Assembly (NCBI GenBank): GCA_034766995.1
Contig: CM068314.1
Location: 16,223,701 to 16,287,700 of the forward strand
DNA length: 64,000 nt
From: Acanthacorydalis orientalis
Lineage: Eukaryota; Arthropoda; Insecta; Megaloptera; Corydalidae
Direction of reading: 5' to 3'
The notes below the pieces were generated by a model, which did not search any database, was not told the DNA's origin, and was given only the letters and a program-made list of their open reading frames with translations. The position numbers were made by a program, and so were the translations under genes. This document shows, one piece after another, positions 38,507 to 51,759 of this stretch (positions within the stretch are counted from its first letter, which is position 1; every line of letters begins with the position of its first letter).

Positions 38507-38924
38507 AAATTACTAAACTTTTTCGGTATTTATATTAAATAAACATTAAAGCAAAAATAAATATGGTTTCAAACTTTTCTTGTACAACTTTTTTATCTAT
38601 AAATTAATTGTTTCTTTATCAAAAAAAAAACTGAAAGAAATGTGAACTTTATTGAATTGTTTGAATATATCTATTTTTCAATATATCAATAATTTCGTTG
38701 TAAAAAATATCGATTACTTTTAAATTCAGTAAATATCTAATAATATAAAACCAATTAATGATAAGAATTTTTCATTCATACGTATATACATACATATGTA
38801 TGTATGTACATCGATATATAAAAGAATGAATATGGTGATCTGATAAGTTTTAGGTAACTACCTAAATCTACTATCGAAAAAATTACAAGTGTTTTAATTT
38901 GATATCTATCGAATTCCAGAAAAC

Positions 38925-39210
38925 TTTCATCTCATACCACATAGCCATTAACTCTAACAAGCAACAAAGCTAACTTAGGGCAAAGTTTAGTACGTACTAG
39001 TATCACAACAATAGAATGGAATGCAGTAGTAGTAGCATTGATCCCAATAGCGGTATCGTGTTGACTGCTACAGCCTTGTGTTCGAGCCTCGACAGCAATA
39101 GATTAATGCGTCGATTCTCAAACTTTAGCATGAAGGTAACTCGTTTGCTTTGAAATTATAAATTGCATATACAAAGACAACATCGAAAAGTAAATAGCGG
39201 AGCCATGAAT
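38925..39210. other. GC-richer island
   Basis: About 290 bp with balanced composition, trinucleotide AGTAGTAGTAG near 39027 and a Pol III B-box-like GTTCGAGCCTC at 39080-39090. No matching A box or cloverleaf, so not a tRNA. Likely regulatory or an old SINE. Confidence 0.4.
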
Positions 39211-39568
39211 AGAATTAAATGTGTATATTTAAAAAGTAGGTTATAGCAGTACGTAATCATTTCTTAATACATTATATATATATATATAAATTGTAAAAAT
39301 TCAGAGAGACAAAAACAGATGAAATAGAAACGTATAGCCATTTTTTATCAATAACATCCAATACTTTCATAAAAAGGGTGTTTATTTGCGTTTGAAGGAT
39401 ATATTAGAGATGAATATCAAAAGTAATCATTTTATTTATTTACTGACATTTCGTTTATATTGAATTGTTTAACAATTTTTTTACAAAAATATTGGCGTTA
39501 AAATTAGAAACAAAATGTGACTTTTTTAACTTTTTATTTGTAATTGTTAAATTTTCATGAATTAATTT

Positions 39569-39569
<1 letters not shown>

Positions 39570-39634
<65 letters not shown>
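39570..39634. repeat. (TA)n microsatellite
   Basis: TA run of about 65 bp with one G. Confidence 0.97.
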
Positions 39635-39635
<1 letters not shown>

Positions 39636-40059
39636 CCTTATTGATCTAGCAGAATACAAGTCTTCCGATGAAATATCCATCAATTTCTGTCAGACAATAT
39701 TCTCATTTTTATTCAAGTTGTTTTATCAAATTTTCACATTTTTCTTATAATGTAAGAATATTTTCTGTTGGTCACTTTATATTTGCAGGGAACATATGTA
39801 TATTGTTTGTTATTTATAATTTTAATATAAATTATATTACTAGTAACGAATATGTTGTATGGTATATTAATAGTATAGTTTGTAAATATGCAAAGAATGA
39901 AATTATAAATATAGGTGGAAACAGATTTTTTAGCAAAATTTCAACTGAGTAAATAATATATTAAGTAGTACAATATTTACTGATACTTGCAATTGTTAGT
40001 GTGGGTAGAATAGTAATAATACATGTGTGTTTACTTTTAACTAAAATTATTTAGTGATT

Positions 40060-40420
40060 GTCGTAAATTCCGTACCGTTTTGGTGACTTCTGTGTAATAT
40101 AAGATATTGTTGATATTCTATATAACGTGGGAAGTTTTCGCGGCGAAACGGTGTTCTATAAGGAAGACAGCAGTGAAGCTGGCGGAGATTAGAAATGCTA
40201 TGATATTTATGATAGTCTCCTTAACCTTAGGATCCTCACCTCCATTGTTTACACGTTTGTTGCGGACACCTCCGTTCGTTCAGATTTATGTCCCTCGAAA
40301 GTCTTGTGTTTATCTTGGAGGTAGTAAGTGAATACCACCTCCTTACTTTGAGTGCTGTTGCCCTCCGCGCCCTTTTGGATTTCTCTAAGGGTGGTCTGCG
40401 TGCATGCTTTCGAATTAACT
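40060..40420. other. GC-richer island
   Basis: About 360 bp, including CGCGGCGAAACGG near 40139 and several CACCTCC / GGAGGT motifs in both orientations (40238-40350). A 74-aa frame (40107-40331) has no recognisable features. Possible enhancer. Confidence 0.4.
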
Positions 40421-40614
40421 CAAAGCCTGATAAATCTAGATAGACTAATAGGCTAACAATAAGTAGTTTAGTTTACTTGGATAGAAGATAACACACTATT
40501 GTTTATCATTTATCATGTCGTGTAGAATGGACTTCATCCAGGTGGTATGAAAGTTTTGACTTTCAGTATAAATTATACCTATGAGTTAATTTCGATATAT
40601 ACATACATACGTAC

Positions 40615-40618
<4 letters not shown>

Positions 40619-40664
<46 letters not shown>
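40619..40664. repeat. (TA)n microsatellite
   Basis: TA run of about 46 bp preceded by CATACATACGTACGTAC. Confidence 0.97.
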
Positions 40665-40668
<4 letters not shown>

Positions 40669-41270
40669 TAATATTAAGAAAGGCATTACAGTGTAATTAA
40701 TAGAAAACTATACGTTTCCTTATAGTTGTATTCAAATATGATTCTAATATAACTCTATTCGTTTTCTTATACATATTTTACTAAAAAGAGAATATTAGAT
40801 TTGTTTAAATAATTATATTTTTAAAATAATCATCTTTTATCCACTTCATATATAATTCAATAGTATAACAGCACTTAAATATTTAGAATATTTATATGTG
40901 AATGAATACTATTTCAAAGATATGTGTAATTTATTAAATTTTAAATATTTCTTTTCATATTTCAAGATTTCCTCAATTATTATTATTGTATATTTGAATG
41001 TTTTTATTTACAGTTTATATAATAAACAGAAAAAATAAATAAATCTACTTGTATACTAAATATTTATTTCATATTTTATAAAGAGAGTATTATAAAAATG
41101 TTTTTTTTTTTGAAAAAAAAAATAATACAAATAAAAACAAAGAACATTAATAATGTACATTTAAAATCCATTAAAATATCATAAACATACCAAACTTTTT
41201 ATTCTTGATTTATATGATTGTATTATTTTTTCATTGTTAATTATTAATCGTTGATAAATTTTTAATTTTG

Positions 41271-41272
41271 TA

Positions 41273-41330
<58 letters not shown>
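41271..41330. repeat. (TA)n microsatellite
   Basis: TA run of about 60 bp. Confidence 0.97.
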
Positions 41331-41332
<2 letters not shown>

Positions 41333-41599
41333 TCATATTAAACGTGCTAATAATTTGAAAATTCACCTATTCTTCATTATTTTTTTTCATTTGATATACA
41401 AAAGAACTTGGGATGTTTTTTCTAAAAAATGTTAATTTTATGTAATTATCTATTAATTTTAAAAATAATAAATGTAAGAATTAAAATAATGGTAGTGAAA
41501 CAACATTGTATGGATATTAATTTGTATTTATAAAAATGTAAGTTTAGAATAGGGTAGTGTATATATATATATATATTTGTAATCATAAAAAAAACATCA

Positions 41600-41990
41600 A
41601 TAGATTTTCATTGGAGTAGGCCCGCCTGAATTGCTTGGTTAGTTGCTTAGACTCGGCGTAAATTCGCTTTTAATAAAATTCCCTCGGTGAACTTGCTTGC
41701 CGGCTGCTCTCGCTCTTAATTCTTTAATTGGATTCAAGTAACCGTACATACCTTACAGACAGGAGGCACGCAATTCTAGAAGGCTTTAACCAGCACCACC
41801 AGTCTGATGCTGCTGTATTAGCATCTTATGGTGGATATATATTCACTGATTATTCGCTAGCACCATCCGTAGAGTTCATTTTCACCAATAATATAATCCT
41901 GAGTACCTACTTACGGATTCAGTTCTAAATTGGCAGTTTTTTCGCCGAAGCGTGTTTTTGAAAAAGTCTACGGCATTAAAAAATATTTTT
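41600..41990. other. GC-richer island
   Basis: Nearly 400 bp of balanced composition with homeodomain-type cores (TTTAATAAAATT near 41669, TTTAATTGG near 41722). The 66-aa frame at 41728-41928 lacks splice support. Likely conserved noncoding element. Confidence 0.4.
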
Positions 41991-43055
41991 AGTATTTGAG
42001 TGTAAAGGTTTCATATACATGGAACGAATTAGTCATTTATTTATATATTTTTTTAAAAGTTATTTCGGACATTATAATCATTATTAATTCTGAATGATTT
42101 ATAATTTAGTAGTGTTTTAATTTTCAAGAAGTGCAATTTATATTTGAATATTATTTATTTTAAAAAATTAAGAGTAATTTATTTTCAAGTTAATAAAAAA
42201 TATACTGAAACTGTTTAAATAAATAGCGAAAAGAATTTGGAGATTTATAACGACCTTACGTGTCGACGCGCCCTTAAGCCCCAAATAATCACACAATCAT
42301 GAAGACTTTTATTCTTGTTTTGTGTTTCAAAATAAGTTTCATGATATACTTGAGAATCTGTAACAGAATAAGAGATGTTAAATCGTTAATTAGTATATAA
42401 TGCGTTCGAATATGATAGTAAGTATTTTTTCTTAAGAACGCGATTATTTTTCAAGCATTTATAGTAAGTGTCGATTTTAATACTATTCTAAAATTAAATA
42501 TTAATGAAGCTCTTTCAAATTATTAAGAACAAAACTCTACAGTTTCTTACTATTTTAATTTTCTAAGACAGTGGAAGTATTTACACAATACTTTGTTTTT
42601 GTATTTCTGTTTAATTGATTTCCCTAAACAGAAATAAAAAATATTAATAAAACGAAGAATGTGAAAAAAACAATTTATATAGCCATAACTTTTATTATTT
42701 TATTCACAGTGTGTATATTTTTTAAATTAACGACTTAATAATGAATAGAAAGCTTCCACACGTTCTAGGGTTACAAATATTACAGAAAGTTTGAAAAAAA
42801 AACGTACACGTATAATTTTGTCTATTATAAAAATACAACAACATAATGTATGGTAGCATTATGTGGGCTGCGAAATTTTATATTAACAAATATATTATTA
42901 TAATATCTTTTTCTCAACTATGCAGAATATGTTATTTGTATTTTAGTTCTAAAGTGTTCACATACATTATTTGTGGATTATTATTCTGGAGGGTGGAAAA
43001 TGAAATAGTAATCGTGAGTCACGAAACATTTCCGCACAGTAATAATTTTATACAT

Positions 43056-43066
<11 letters not shown>

Positions 43067-43111
<45 letters not shown>
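43067..43111. repeat. (CA)n/(TA)n microsatellite
   Basis: ACAC run leading into a TA tract of about 45 bp. Confidence 0.96.
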
Positions 43112-43115
<4 letters not shown>

Positions 43116-43872
43116 AGTCACATTTGTTTTTACAATGTGTTTTAATAAAATATATTAATTTCTTAATTAGAATGATGTCATTTTAATTTAAACATTAGTT
43201 TTTGTAGTGCTTTTTAATGATTGGATATGTCAAGCTTGTATCTATATTTGTAATTTATTTTCATTCTCAGTTTACGATAATATATTACTACATTCATTAG
43301 TTTTCATTTACAATTATTTTTAATTAATTTTTTTAAAACAACTATCAATACTTTGATATTTTGTATTTAATATAATTAAGGTTTTAACTTATATACTTTT
43401 TTAATTATTATTTGTGTAAATAATATATGTTTATTTATGGGAATTATTTTATTATACTTTTTTAAACATTATTACACTATATAGTCAAATATTTTAATTT
43501 TTAGGTTAGTTTAAAGAATGTTTTTGAATTAGGTTGTTTTTCACGTTAGAAAAGAATTACAAAAGAAAAAACAAAAATTTACTTCAAAAAATATTAAATC
43601 GTTGTAAACGAATAGGACATATCGACAAAACATTTTTAATAACAAAAAATATAACAAATATATAAGAAATATTTAAATTTTCATAAATCAATCTTTCACT
43701 TACTCCAAAAACTGCATAAAAATGTGTCGTCAAAAATAATCAATATTTTATTATCTCTTAGATTTTTCTGTACCTTAGTTCTCTGAAATTGATGAAAGTG
43801 CAATCGAAATGCTCATTCACAATAATTAATGATTGAACATTTTTTGTTGTTAATGGAACGAGACGAAAAACC

Positions 43873-43914
43873 ATTTGTGAAAGTGAATTTCGCCATAGTG
43901 TCATAACTATATTA
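43873..43914. repeat. Dispersed repeat fragment, copy B
   Basis: Partner of the fragment at 8366-8412, same strand, with about 85 percent identity by eye over about 42 bp. It lies within a 77-aa minus-strand frame (43758-43991) that may be a relic of the element; the class is unknown. Confidence 0.45.
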
Positions 43915-44724
43915 TAAAAAACTCTTACATTATTTTTCGATTTGTTTAAGATAAGAAAGTATATCTGAACTGATTTGATTTGACTTATCAAGTAAAGAAA
44001 TGTTAAAATAATTTCTTGAATATTTTTTTTGTATTTAAAATTAGAATAATATTTTATATGTCTATTATATGAATATAAGTATGTCCAGTATAACTATAAA
44101 TTATTAGAATAATTTTAATTACAAAAAATAATATTCAATATTAAATAATTATCATGAATGGAGATTGTTTATCATATTTATGGGTATTTAACTATTTACA
44201 TTCATATTTATTTTATTTTTGTATAAAATATGTACTATGGAATTTATTTTTAACTTTCTTTCTTCATCCAAGTGTTTGTATAAATGAGCATATTTTATCT
44301 ACGTGAATTGACTAATTATATCAAAATTTGGCAATCAAAATAAAATGACTAGAAATATTAGATTTAAGTTGATTTTTAGTTATCAATTCAAAAAATATTT
44401 GGTCATTTCTAATAAGTATATAGTGGGATTATTTATTAGTTAAAATTCGAGTATCTCGTATAATATATTTTAATTCGAAATTTATTATATGTAGTGTCTA
44501 CATTATTTTATGAAATAAAATTAGCTGTACTGTCTTTTATCTCATATAATTATTTTTGTCAGGTATTTTTTACGTGTCTGCGTGTTTTAAAATTAATTTC
44601 AAATTATATTTATTAATAAATCAACGTGTTTCATTAATGACTAAGACAGATTAATTATTATTGTTATGAAATATTATAATGACCATGAACTGAATATATT
44701 TCAAAGACATTTTCTCAGAAAGGA

Positions 44725-45020
44725 TTCAGACCATTGAATTATTGTCGGGTGTAGACGGTAGGTGACACACGTGCTAAAAGAGCGTTAGCATGCGAGTAGT
44801 CCAACGTGGCAACGACAACACAGTGTGTGTGATTTCTCACGGGATGGCCGTGTTGTACGTCATGATTGCACCAGATTGTCTTCTTGCGTGTCACGACGCA
44901 CTTGTCAATATCCTCTGTCCACCCTAGAAAATCGTATTTATTCAATGCATAACCCCACAGTATACAGAACCTAGACAAGTTCTCTTCTTCGTGTGGTGTT
45001 AAATTAATACGCAGAAACAA
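44725..45020. other. GC-richer island with open minus-strand frame
   Basis: About 300 bp with balanced composition. A 93-codon frame on the minus strand is open throughout but has no ATG and no flanking acceptor, so it is more likely a conserved noncoding element than an exon. Confidence 0.4.
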
Positions 45021-45179
45021 AAGTTCTATTTACTTTTATATACAAACAGTATATGTATATATATATATATACACCTTCATAATCAATGATGCTGATAGTA
45101 ATTTTATTAAAAAAATGTTGTTTAAAATATTCGTATTGAATTGAAAATTAACAAAAGGTTTATTAACTCATCAAGCGCC

Positions 45180-45201
45180 TATGTTGCATATATGCAACAT
45201 A
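45180..45201. repeat. Perfect 22-bp palindrome
   Basis: TATGTTGCATA is followed at once by its exact reverse complement. The half-site TTGCATA resembles a C/EBP or POU half-site. It is not made only of TA units. Confidence 0.9.
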
Positions 45202-45357
45202 AATTTGAAAATTTTTTTCTCTGCTAAAATTATTATTATTATTTATATATAACAGTAAAGACTAATTTAATAGCAATAGAACAACATTATTAATGTTTTC
45301 GATTTTTGTAAAATTGAGAAAAAAAGCGGAATAGATGTAGATTGCAAGAATCAGACC

Positions 45358-45362
<5 letters not shown>

Positions 45363-45436
<74 letters not shown>
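45363..45436. repeat. (TA)n microsatellite
   Basis: Perfect TA run of about 74 bp, source of two false minus-strand ORFs. Confidence 0.97.
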
Positions 45437-45442
<6 letters not shown>

Positions 45443-45839
45443 CATACACACATATGTAAAAAGTGCAAAGTTTTTTCCACCCAAAGTGTTTTAGCAACTA
45501 TCACGGCATTTGATTCAGATTTTAATAAAAGAAATGAATTTAAAAATTAAAACAGACTAGTTTTTATTCACTTTTGAAATATTTTTTTTTGATAATGCTA
45601 ACATTAATCGCTGCTGTTGCGTATACAAACATTTCACTCTGGAAATCTAAAACGTTTGATTTTTTTAACTTCAAATTAGAAAGAACCTAGAACCAAACCA
45701 AATTAAGCGTTTTCGAAAATTCTTACGATTTTGAATAGCGGCGTTTAATGGATTAAAAAGTAAATACAAATAAAAAATTGAATATTTTTTTAAAGAGCGA
45801 ATTGAAATTAAATAATATGTCCTTCGGCGCCGTTTAATA

Positions 45840-46070
45840 TTAAATAGTATTATGTTTATGACGATGTGGTTTATACTAGAGAAAGAAGAACGAGAAGTGC
45901 AGTGTTAAATTAAATTATAAGTATTCAAACACGAGATCAAACTTGGAATGAATCAACGATGAAGCCATAATAGATCTAAAGCGATCAGGCGAATAAGTCG
46001 GACCTTGCGTATATATAAGTTTTATCGTTGTAGATCGACACGAATTATTAACGATTAATTGTCGACTAAT
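45840..46070. other. GC-richer island
   Basis: Moderately GC-richer with TATATAAG near 46012 followed by ATCG-rich sequence and homeodomain cores (ATTAACGATTAATTG near 46048). Possible enhancer or minor promoter. Confidence 0.35.
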
Positions 46071-46075
46071 TGAAT

Positions 46076-46110
<35 letters not shown>

Positions 46111-46122
46111 GTGTGTGTGTGT
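46076..46122. repeat. (TA)n/(TG)n microsatellite
   Basis: TA run followed by GTGTGTGTGTG. Confidence 0.95.
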
Positions 46123-46416
46123 ACTTATATGAATATCAACTAGTGATTACATAATATGTATATAAACTTGTACGTATTTATATATAATTTAATTATGCTC
46201 ACTCATTCTTCTTCTATTACTTTCGAGTTAATTATTTAACTTGAAATAGTTTTATGCTACGTAACTTTTTATTTATTGTAGATAGAAGTAAGTTTAAAAG
46301 TTATTATTTTTTTATTTAAACAAGCCTACATATAGTCGCTTAATTATATTTAAAGCAAAGCTAATACTTGGCTTAAAAATGATACTTTTATAATTAAAGT
46401 GTATATAATTAATCTT

Positions 46417-46938
46417 AGGTTGATAGAAAAATAATTGTGGTTAGTTAGTTCGTGCGGCACCCATTTATCAAGCTTTTTTGATTTTCTTAGCTATTTCAAG
46501 TGGTTTAGAACCATTGAATGACTAATGCCTAACTTTAATGCAAGCTTTCGAATTGTTATGCGTGGTTATAATTCAACTAACGCCTTCAGTTGGTCGTTAT
46601 GAACTGAAGAAGGACGCTCGCGACCTCTTCTTCATCTTCAAGGCTCCCGACTCCGATACAAAATTTTTGGAAACATCATTGCACCGTACCTAGTTCCTTA
46701 ACAATACCCACACAAAGAGCATCTTTAAGTTCTGAGCAGTTTCTGCTATTTTACTTTAATTCAGTAGGCCAATTTGAAGCAAAATTAATAATAAAATCAA
46801 AGTCGATGTTATCAAACTGCAGACCGAATAATGGTCTTTAAAATGATATTAACATGAATACGATGAAATGACACTTTCATTGAAAAAATAAAGTTAGAAT
46901 TTAGAAAACGAAAACCGTAATTATTTTCCTACCACCAT
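46417..46938 (-). mobile_element. Internally deleted Tc1/mariner element, copy 2
   Basis: Termini AGGTTGATAGAAAAATAATT (46417) and its approximate complement ending at 46938 bound about 520 bp. On the minus strand it aligns with copy 1 along its whole length. It lacks about 55 bp that in copy 1 carry the transposase start (E-K-K-Q-I-R). It keeps, better than copy 1, the second helix-turn-helix and the K-K-L-D-K-W-V-P-H-E-L mariner signature (about 46440-46560), which joins directly to the other terminus. No catalytic domain. Confidence 0.85.
46440..46640 (-). pseudogene. Mariner transposase fragment ending in WVPHEL
   Basis: Minus-strand translation shows T-I-R-K-L-A-L-K-L-G-I-S-H-S, then K-K-L-D-K-W-V-P-H-E-L-T, the DNA-binding domain end of mariner transposases, with an internal stop. 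The DDD domain is deleted. Confidence 0.8.
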
Positions 46939-47514
46939 AATAGTTTGCATTTTTAAATCAATAAATTCAATTAGTTAAATAATTTACTGCATTGAACTTT
47001 TTATTCGTAAACATCCAATTTATAAATGATTCGCACCGATTTGTCCGTGGTTTAGAAGTCGAAGTGTTAATAAGATTATAATTTATTTTAGGTTAACAAT
47101 TATATAATCATGTGAAGATTTTTAAATAGTATAGTAATAGTTTAATAAATGAAAACAACTCTTATCTTTACTTACATACTTTGAAATGTGTTTTCTATAG
47201 TTTGATTAATACAGTAAAATGTACAACATTATTAAAACAGTAATTAAAACCGAATGTTGTATTTTTAAAATTTCCACGAATGAATTTAAAAGTGTGTTCA
47301 ATCCGTGATCGGTAGCAAATTTGTCTAAAAGACAGACAAATATCGCATTCGTTAATTTTTAGAAAAAGTTAATTTTTTGTCATCGCAATCATCAACTTGA
47401 ATCAGTTTTTATGCAATGTAATTCCGTTAACGTTAATAAATTGAGTAATTCTTTTAAATAAGTGTGTTTACCAAAAAAGAAAATACAAAATTTTTTACAA
47501 AAATATATTTTATT

Positions 47515-47529
47515 CGGTCAAAATGACCG
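47515..47529. promoter_or_regulatory. Nuclear-receptor-like IR3 palindrome
   Basis: CGGTCA-AAA-TGACCG is a perfect inverted repeat of the GGTCA half-site with 3-bp spacing, the arrangement bound by oestrogen-receptor-type nuclear receptors. Binding in an insect is inference. Confidence 0.45.
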
Positions 47530-47869
47530 GACTGCGACCGTTCGCACAAATTTTAGATTAGCAAGGTTAAGCTATTGTTTTACAATAATTTAAAAGTTAT
47601 TAATTTAACTATAAATGATTTTTATATTTTTAACTGTATAATTTGTGTATTTTGTCCTCTAGTTCAAAATTTATGAATAAATTATTTTCTTAATACTTGC
47701 TTTGACGTTTTTGAAGAAATATAAAAGCATAAGAGTTTACTTAATTTTAATTACACATTTCAATCATCTAACAAAATACTTTCTATCCTATTTAATATTG
47801 TTGAAAAAAATTAAGTTTTAGAGAAACTGTTTCGACAAGATAATAAAATCTCCTTTAAACTGATAAGCT

Positions 47870-48250
47870 CTACGTGCAATGTAAATTGAACCTACTCGAC
47901 GTGCAAATGAGTAGGAGTTATGCAAATAACTTTTTCATGCGTGCAAACGTGTTTACCACCGTTGTAGTAGCCACCAAAGACTGCTGTAAAGCGGTGTGAG
48001 TGAGATTTCTATACATTCATACGTGCGTAATATTTAGACATCTCTCCCGTTACTACCCACCCATATTTCAGAGACGTGTGTGTGTATGTGAAACATATTG
48101 TATGCATTATCCTCTGATGTTTAAAATACCGCTGTTTTGTATGTATCTATGTATGTCAGTGTCATTTAATACAATTACACCTACTTGTTTGAATGCACCG
48201 TGTATTACAACGATTATGATTATAACGGCTGTTTGCATTTAGCGTTATAT
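47870..48250. other. Island with octamer sites and inverted repeat
   Basis: Contains CCTACTC (47891-47897) and its complement GAGTAGG (47909-47915), a perfect 7-bp inverted repeat enclosing TGCAAAT, and a perfect octamer ATGCAAAT at 47920-47927. The 80-aa frame at 48000-48242 shows no features. Confidence 0.5.
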
Positions 48251-48985
48251 GTATGTGTGTTTTTTTTAAATAGGATTTTTTTATTAAATACTTATATAAT
48301 AAATACACAGCTACATCTTTATTGCTATACTTTTATTGTTCCTCTGAATAACGTTTTATTTATTTTTTATCTACTTTTTAAAAACAATCATTAACTTTTA
48401 TCTTTCCTAATAAACACATATTTACACATTTTTAAGTATACATACTAAAATTTTATAAAAATTAAGATTTTTTAAAGAAATTGTTTCTATGTTAATTAAA
48501 GAAAGTTTTATTTTTACATCATGAATGCTATTCATAATTCATCTTAGCTAAAAAATAAGCAATTTATTTTAAAATTAAATAATTATCTGCTATTTTTTTG
48601 TATTTCGATAAAAAAAACTAACTGATTTTTTTATTATTTTTGATAGGTATATTTTGAGTAGTATGTTTAATTCGATTATTTTAATGTAAGTAATATGATT
48701 TAATGTAAGTAATATTGAAAATTTTAATAAAAGAATGATTACTTCTGAGAAAGCACGCAGACGTCACTAATTCGATGTTAGTTATCATTTATAAAATCTA
48801 AATCCTCAACTATTATTTACAATAAAGAAATTTGAAATTTCAGCGCAAATTGTTTTTATTTTAAATAAAAAATTGCGTATTTATTGGACAACCCTGTATA
48901 TTATTACGAATCGTATTTCATATAAAAGTTTGTAAAGAAAATGGATACTTTTTTATTATTTTAACTTTCATTAAAATTATTTTTG

Positions 48986-49012
48986 ATATATATATATATA
49001 TATATATATATA
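48986..49012. repeat. (TA)n microsatellite
   Basis: Short TA run of about 27 bp. Confidence 0.95.
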
Positions 49013-49479
49013 CGTTTTATAAACTATTTCAATAAAAGTATTCTGAAAATAAAGATACTATCTGAAGTATATTTTTTAAATAAAGAATTAAATAATTTTT
49101 TATTTCTAAGTTTTAATTTAAATTTAGAATATTACCATATAAAGAGTCAGAATGATACATTTATCATTTATAGGGTATTATTAATTTTTGTAGTGCAAAT
49201 ATCTCGTATTTTAGTGCCAATGAAATGGACACATGGTTAATGTGTGACATTATTGTATAATTGCAACCTTAGACATTCTCTAATTGCAAGCGTTACTGAA
49301 ATATTATAATGGAAATAGTAAACTTAATTTTCATATTATTGTAAGGAATAATATATTATTTTTGATTCATTAACTTTAATACAAAGACGAGTATTTCTCT
49401 TCTTAAATTACTACAACTAACAGTAGTAGAATTTAGTACATGGGGAGAGAAACGGGAAGACAACAGGATGATAGTAAAG

Positions 49480-49850
49480 ACACGTCTGTTGGTGGTGTAG
49501 GGTGTAAGTAAAGCGACGTTCCTCGCGCCTAGATTACCCCTCGGGGCATTGTATGGTCGTAAATACGGCCGCCCGCCTGCTGCGCTCAAACCAACAGCTC
49601 CTTTGGCGCTAACGGATCCACGTTCGAATCCCGTGCAGTGTTTTGGATTAAGACATCGAAAGCGTAGTGCCGCTAAGGGCATCCGACATCCGAACGAGAA
49701 GAACACTATGACGACGTCGACACAACCACCACAATGCCATCGCGAACCGCAAGACTGCTCTTGCAGTGTGCCGACGATGTGGAGACTGCTCGTTTACTGC
49801 TGCAGTAACATACTATGTGTTGTGCAGTTGTGGAAACGACACTTTAATAT
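49480..49850. other. CpG-rich island with B-box-like site
   Basis: One of the more CpG-dense islands (49520-49740). GTTCGAATCC at 49622-49631 matches a Pol III B box, but the T stem does not pair properly and no A box or anticodon arm is found. Overlapping ORFs of 116 aa (minus) and 128 aa (plus) are both open, which is expected in GC-rich DNA, and neither shows a domain. Could be an alternative promoter or an old SINE. Confidence 0.45.
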
Positions 49851-50699
49851 GTCGTTTATAAGATATTCATTTTCATATGATTTTCAATGGAGGATTAATT
49901 CTTTTATAATCGCTAAACAATTTTTTTCTAATTAAATCTCTTTCAAATAATACTCTTATATTTTGTTTCAAAATTAAAAAATGTGGATACAGAAACTCTA
50001 ATATGATATTAAAATCAATTCCGTATTTTTTTAATATAAATTCCTCTTCTTTTGAAGCCAAAATCTTACTTCCAAAAATAAAAAATTCTTGATGTATTTT
50101 TTTCTGTAATCTCATTAATATTTGGGTTCTCATATTTTTATAGAATTTCATTTTATTTTTGGTGCAATTATATTGTAGGAAAATTTAAATTATCAACAAT
50201 ATAGTCATTTATGGTTAACAATAGTAATATTTTAAAAAATTTAAATAAAAACTTTACGTATACGCACATGTATAGTAATTTTTTACACATCATGTGTTTT
50301 AATTACATTTCATAAATATGAAAATCAGATTGTTGAAACTAAAAGTTATTATAATGATTAAATAACTATTTTTAAAGCAGAATGAAAATTTGAAAAGTAT
50401 TAAAAAAGGAATGAATTTAAAAAAAGGATGAATATTGAAAAACAGGTAGAAAATGAATAATCGAAAATAAAATAAAAAAATTATAATATCCCATGAATAG
50501 TAATATTTTAGAAATAAAGAACTTACGATTTTTTTAAAAAAAATGGAATGTTTGAAAGTATGTAATTGTGACTACTTTTTAATATTGATTAATTTTCGAA
50601 TATATAAACGTCAATTGTCAAAACAAGTCCGAATAAATATTCGGTTTTTTAATAAACAATAGTAATTTAATTTGTATGTAAATTATTTAAAAACAACAA

Positions 50700-51080
50700 T
50701 CTTGACAATTAAACGCAGGTGAAATATAAACGATCGTAATACACTGTGTAGTATATGAGATGAACAAAGTATGTGAGTGTTCTCCCCATTGCCAAATCTT
50801 AGTGTAATGCACTATGAGCTGAATTCATGAATTATTTCACCAATTAAGATTATTCAAATGCCGTTGCAACCGCCGCCTGTGTGTGTGTACGAGAATGTTA
50901 CCAGACACTGGAGGTATACTGCCGTGTTGTATGGTTCTTTCTATTAAATGCTTTATTATTTCACACATAAAATAGTGTGTCGCTTTTTGCATTCATACAA
51001 CCCCTTTATGTCATCTTGGTAGTTACGTGTTTCCGAGAGACGTGATAATGTTGTAGCATCTTGAATTTAAATTTCATCTT
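50700..51080. other. Island with homeodomain-type sites
   Basis: About 380 bp with balanced composition. CAATTAAG (50841-50848) lies close to ATTCATGAAT (50822-50831, palindromic). No ORF. Likely enhancer. Confidence 0.45.
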
Positions 51081-51346
51081 AACTGCAACTTATGCGAAAC
51101 GTGATTTATTTACTATTTTATTCAAGGTCTAGTAGTTATGTATGAACTTTGTATGCGTATGTCGTTTTCTTATCTTTAGAAATTTAAAATTACACACATT
51201 CATGTATGTATGTGAGTATATGTAAAGTGAAAATGGTGTCTGTCAGTTATTTTTCTTTAAAAGTTGTTTTACTATTAGTACTTGCCGTAATTGAAAACTT
51301 TTTCATTTTTTAAAAAAAGAAAATTTTGTTCTGTACGAAGTATAGA

Positions 51347-51349
<3 letters not shown>

Positions 51350-51407
<58 letters not shown>
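51350..51407. repeat. (TA)n microsatellite
   Basis: Perfect TA run of about 58 bp. Confidence 0.97.
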
Positions 51408-51411
<4 letters not shown>

Positions 51412-51759
51412 AAGTTTGATAACAAAATATGCATGAGTTTAGAAAAAAATAATAAATGGTTAAAAAATATTAGTGGTCACTAAAAATATTAGAATTATAA
51501 ATATCGAATGTAAGTGTCAATATTTAATAGAATATTTTAGTGACTGATGTGAATTTCATGTGTAAATTATATATCAGTGGAAAATGGCCAGTATTTGTAA
51601 TTTAAATGCAATATTACATACGCACGTACGTAATTAAAATTGTTAGAAAAGACTTACGACCACAAATCTCTGTTAAAATTTATGTCCACTTTATATTTGT
51701 AGGTCACTTCATTGCGTATGCATTAAAATCTTAGATAAATATTAATTTTAAACACACAC

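Noticed and set aside
44739..45020. 93-codon minus-strand frame as an exon
   Set aside because: No ATG in the frame and no acceptor AG in place upstream; kept only as a noncoding island.
49600..49675. Possible tRNA around GTTCGAATCC
   Set aside because: The T stem does not pair in the correct register, and no A box, anticodon arm or acceptor stem was found.
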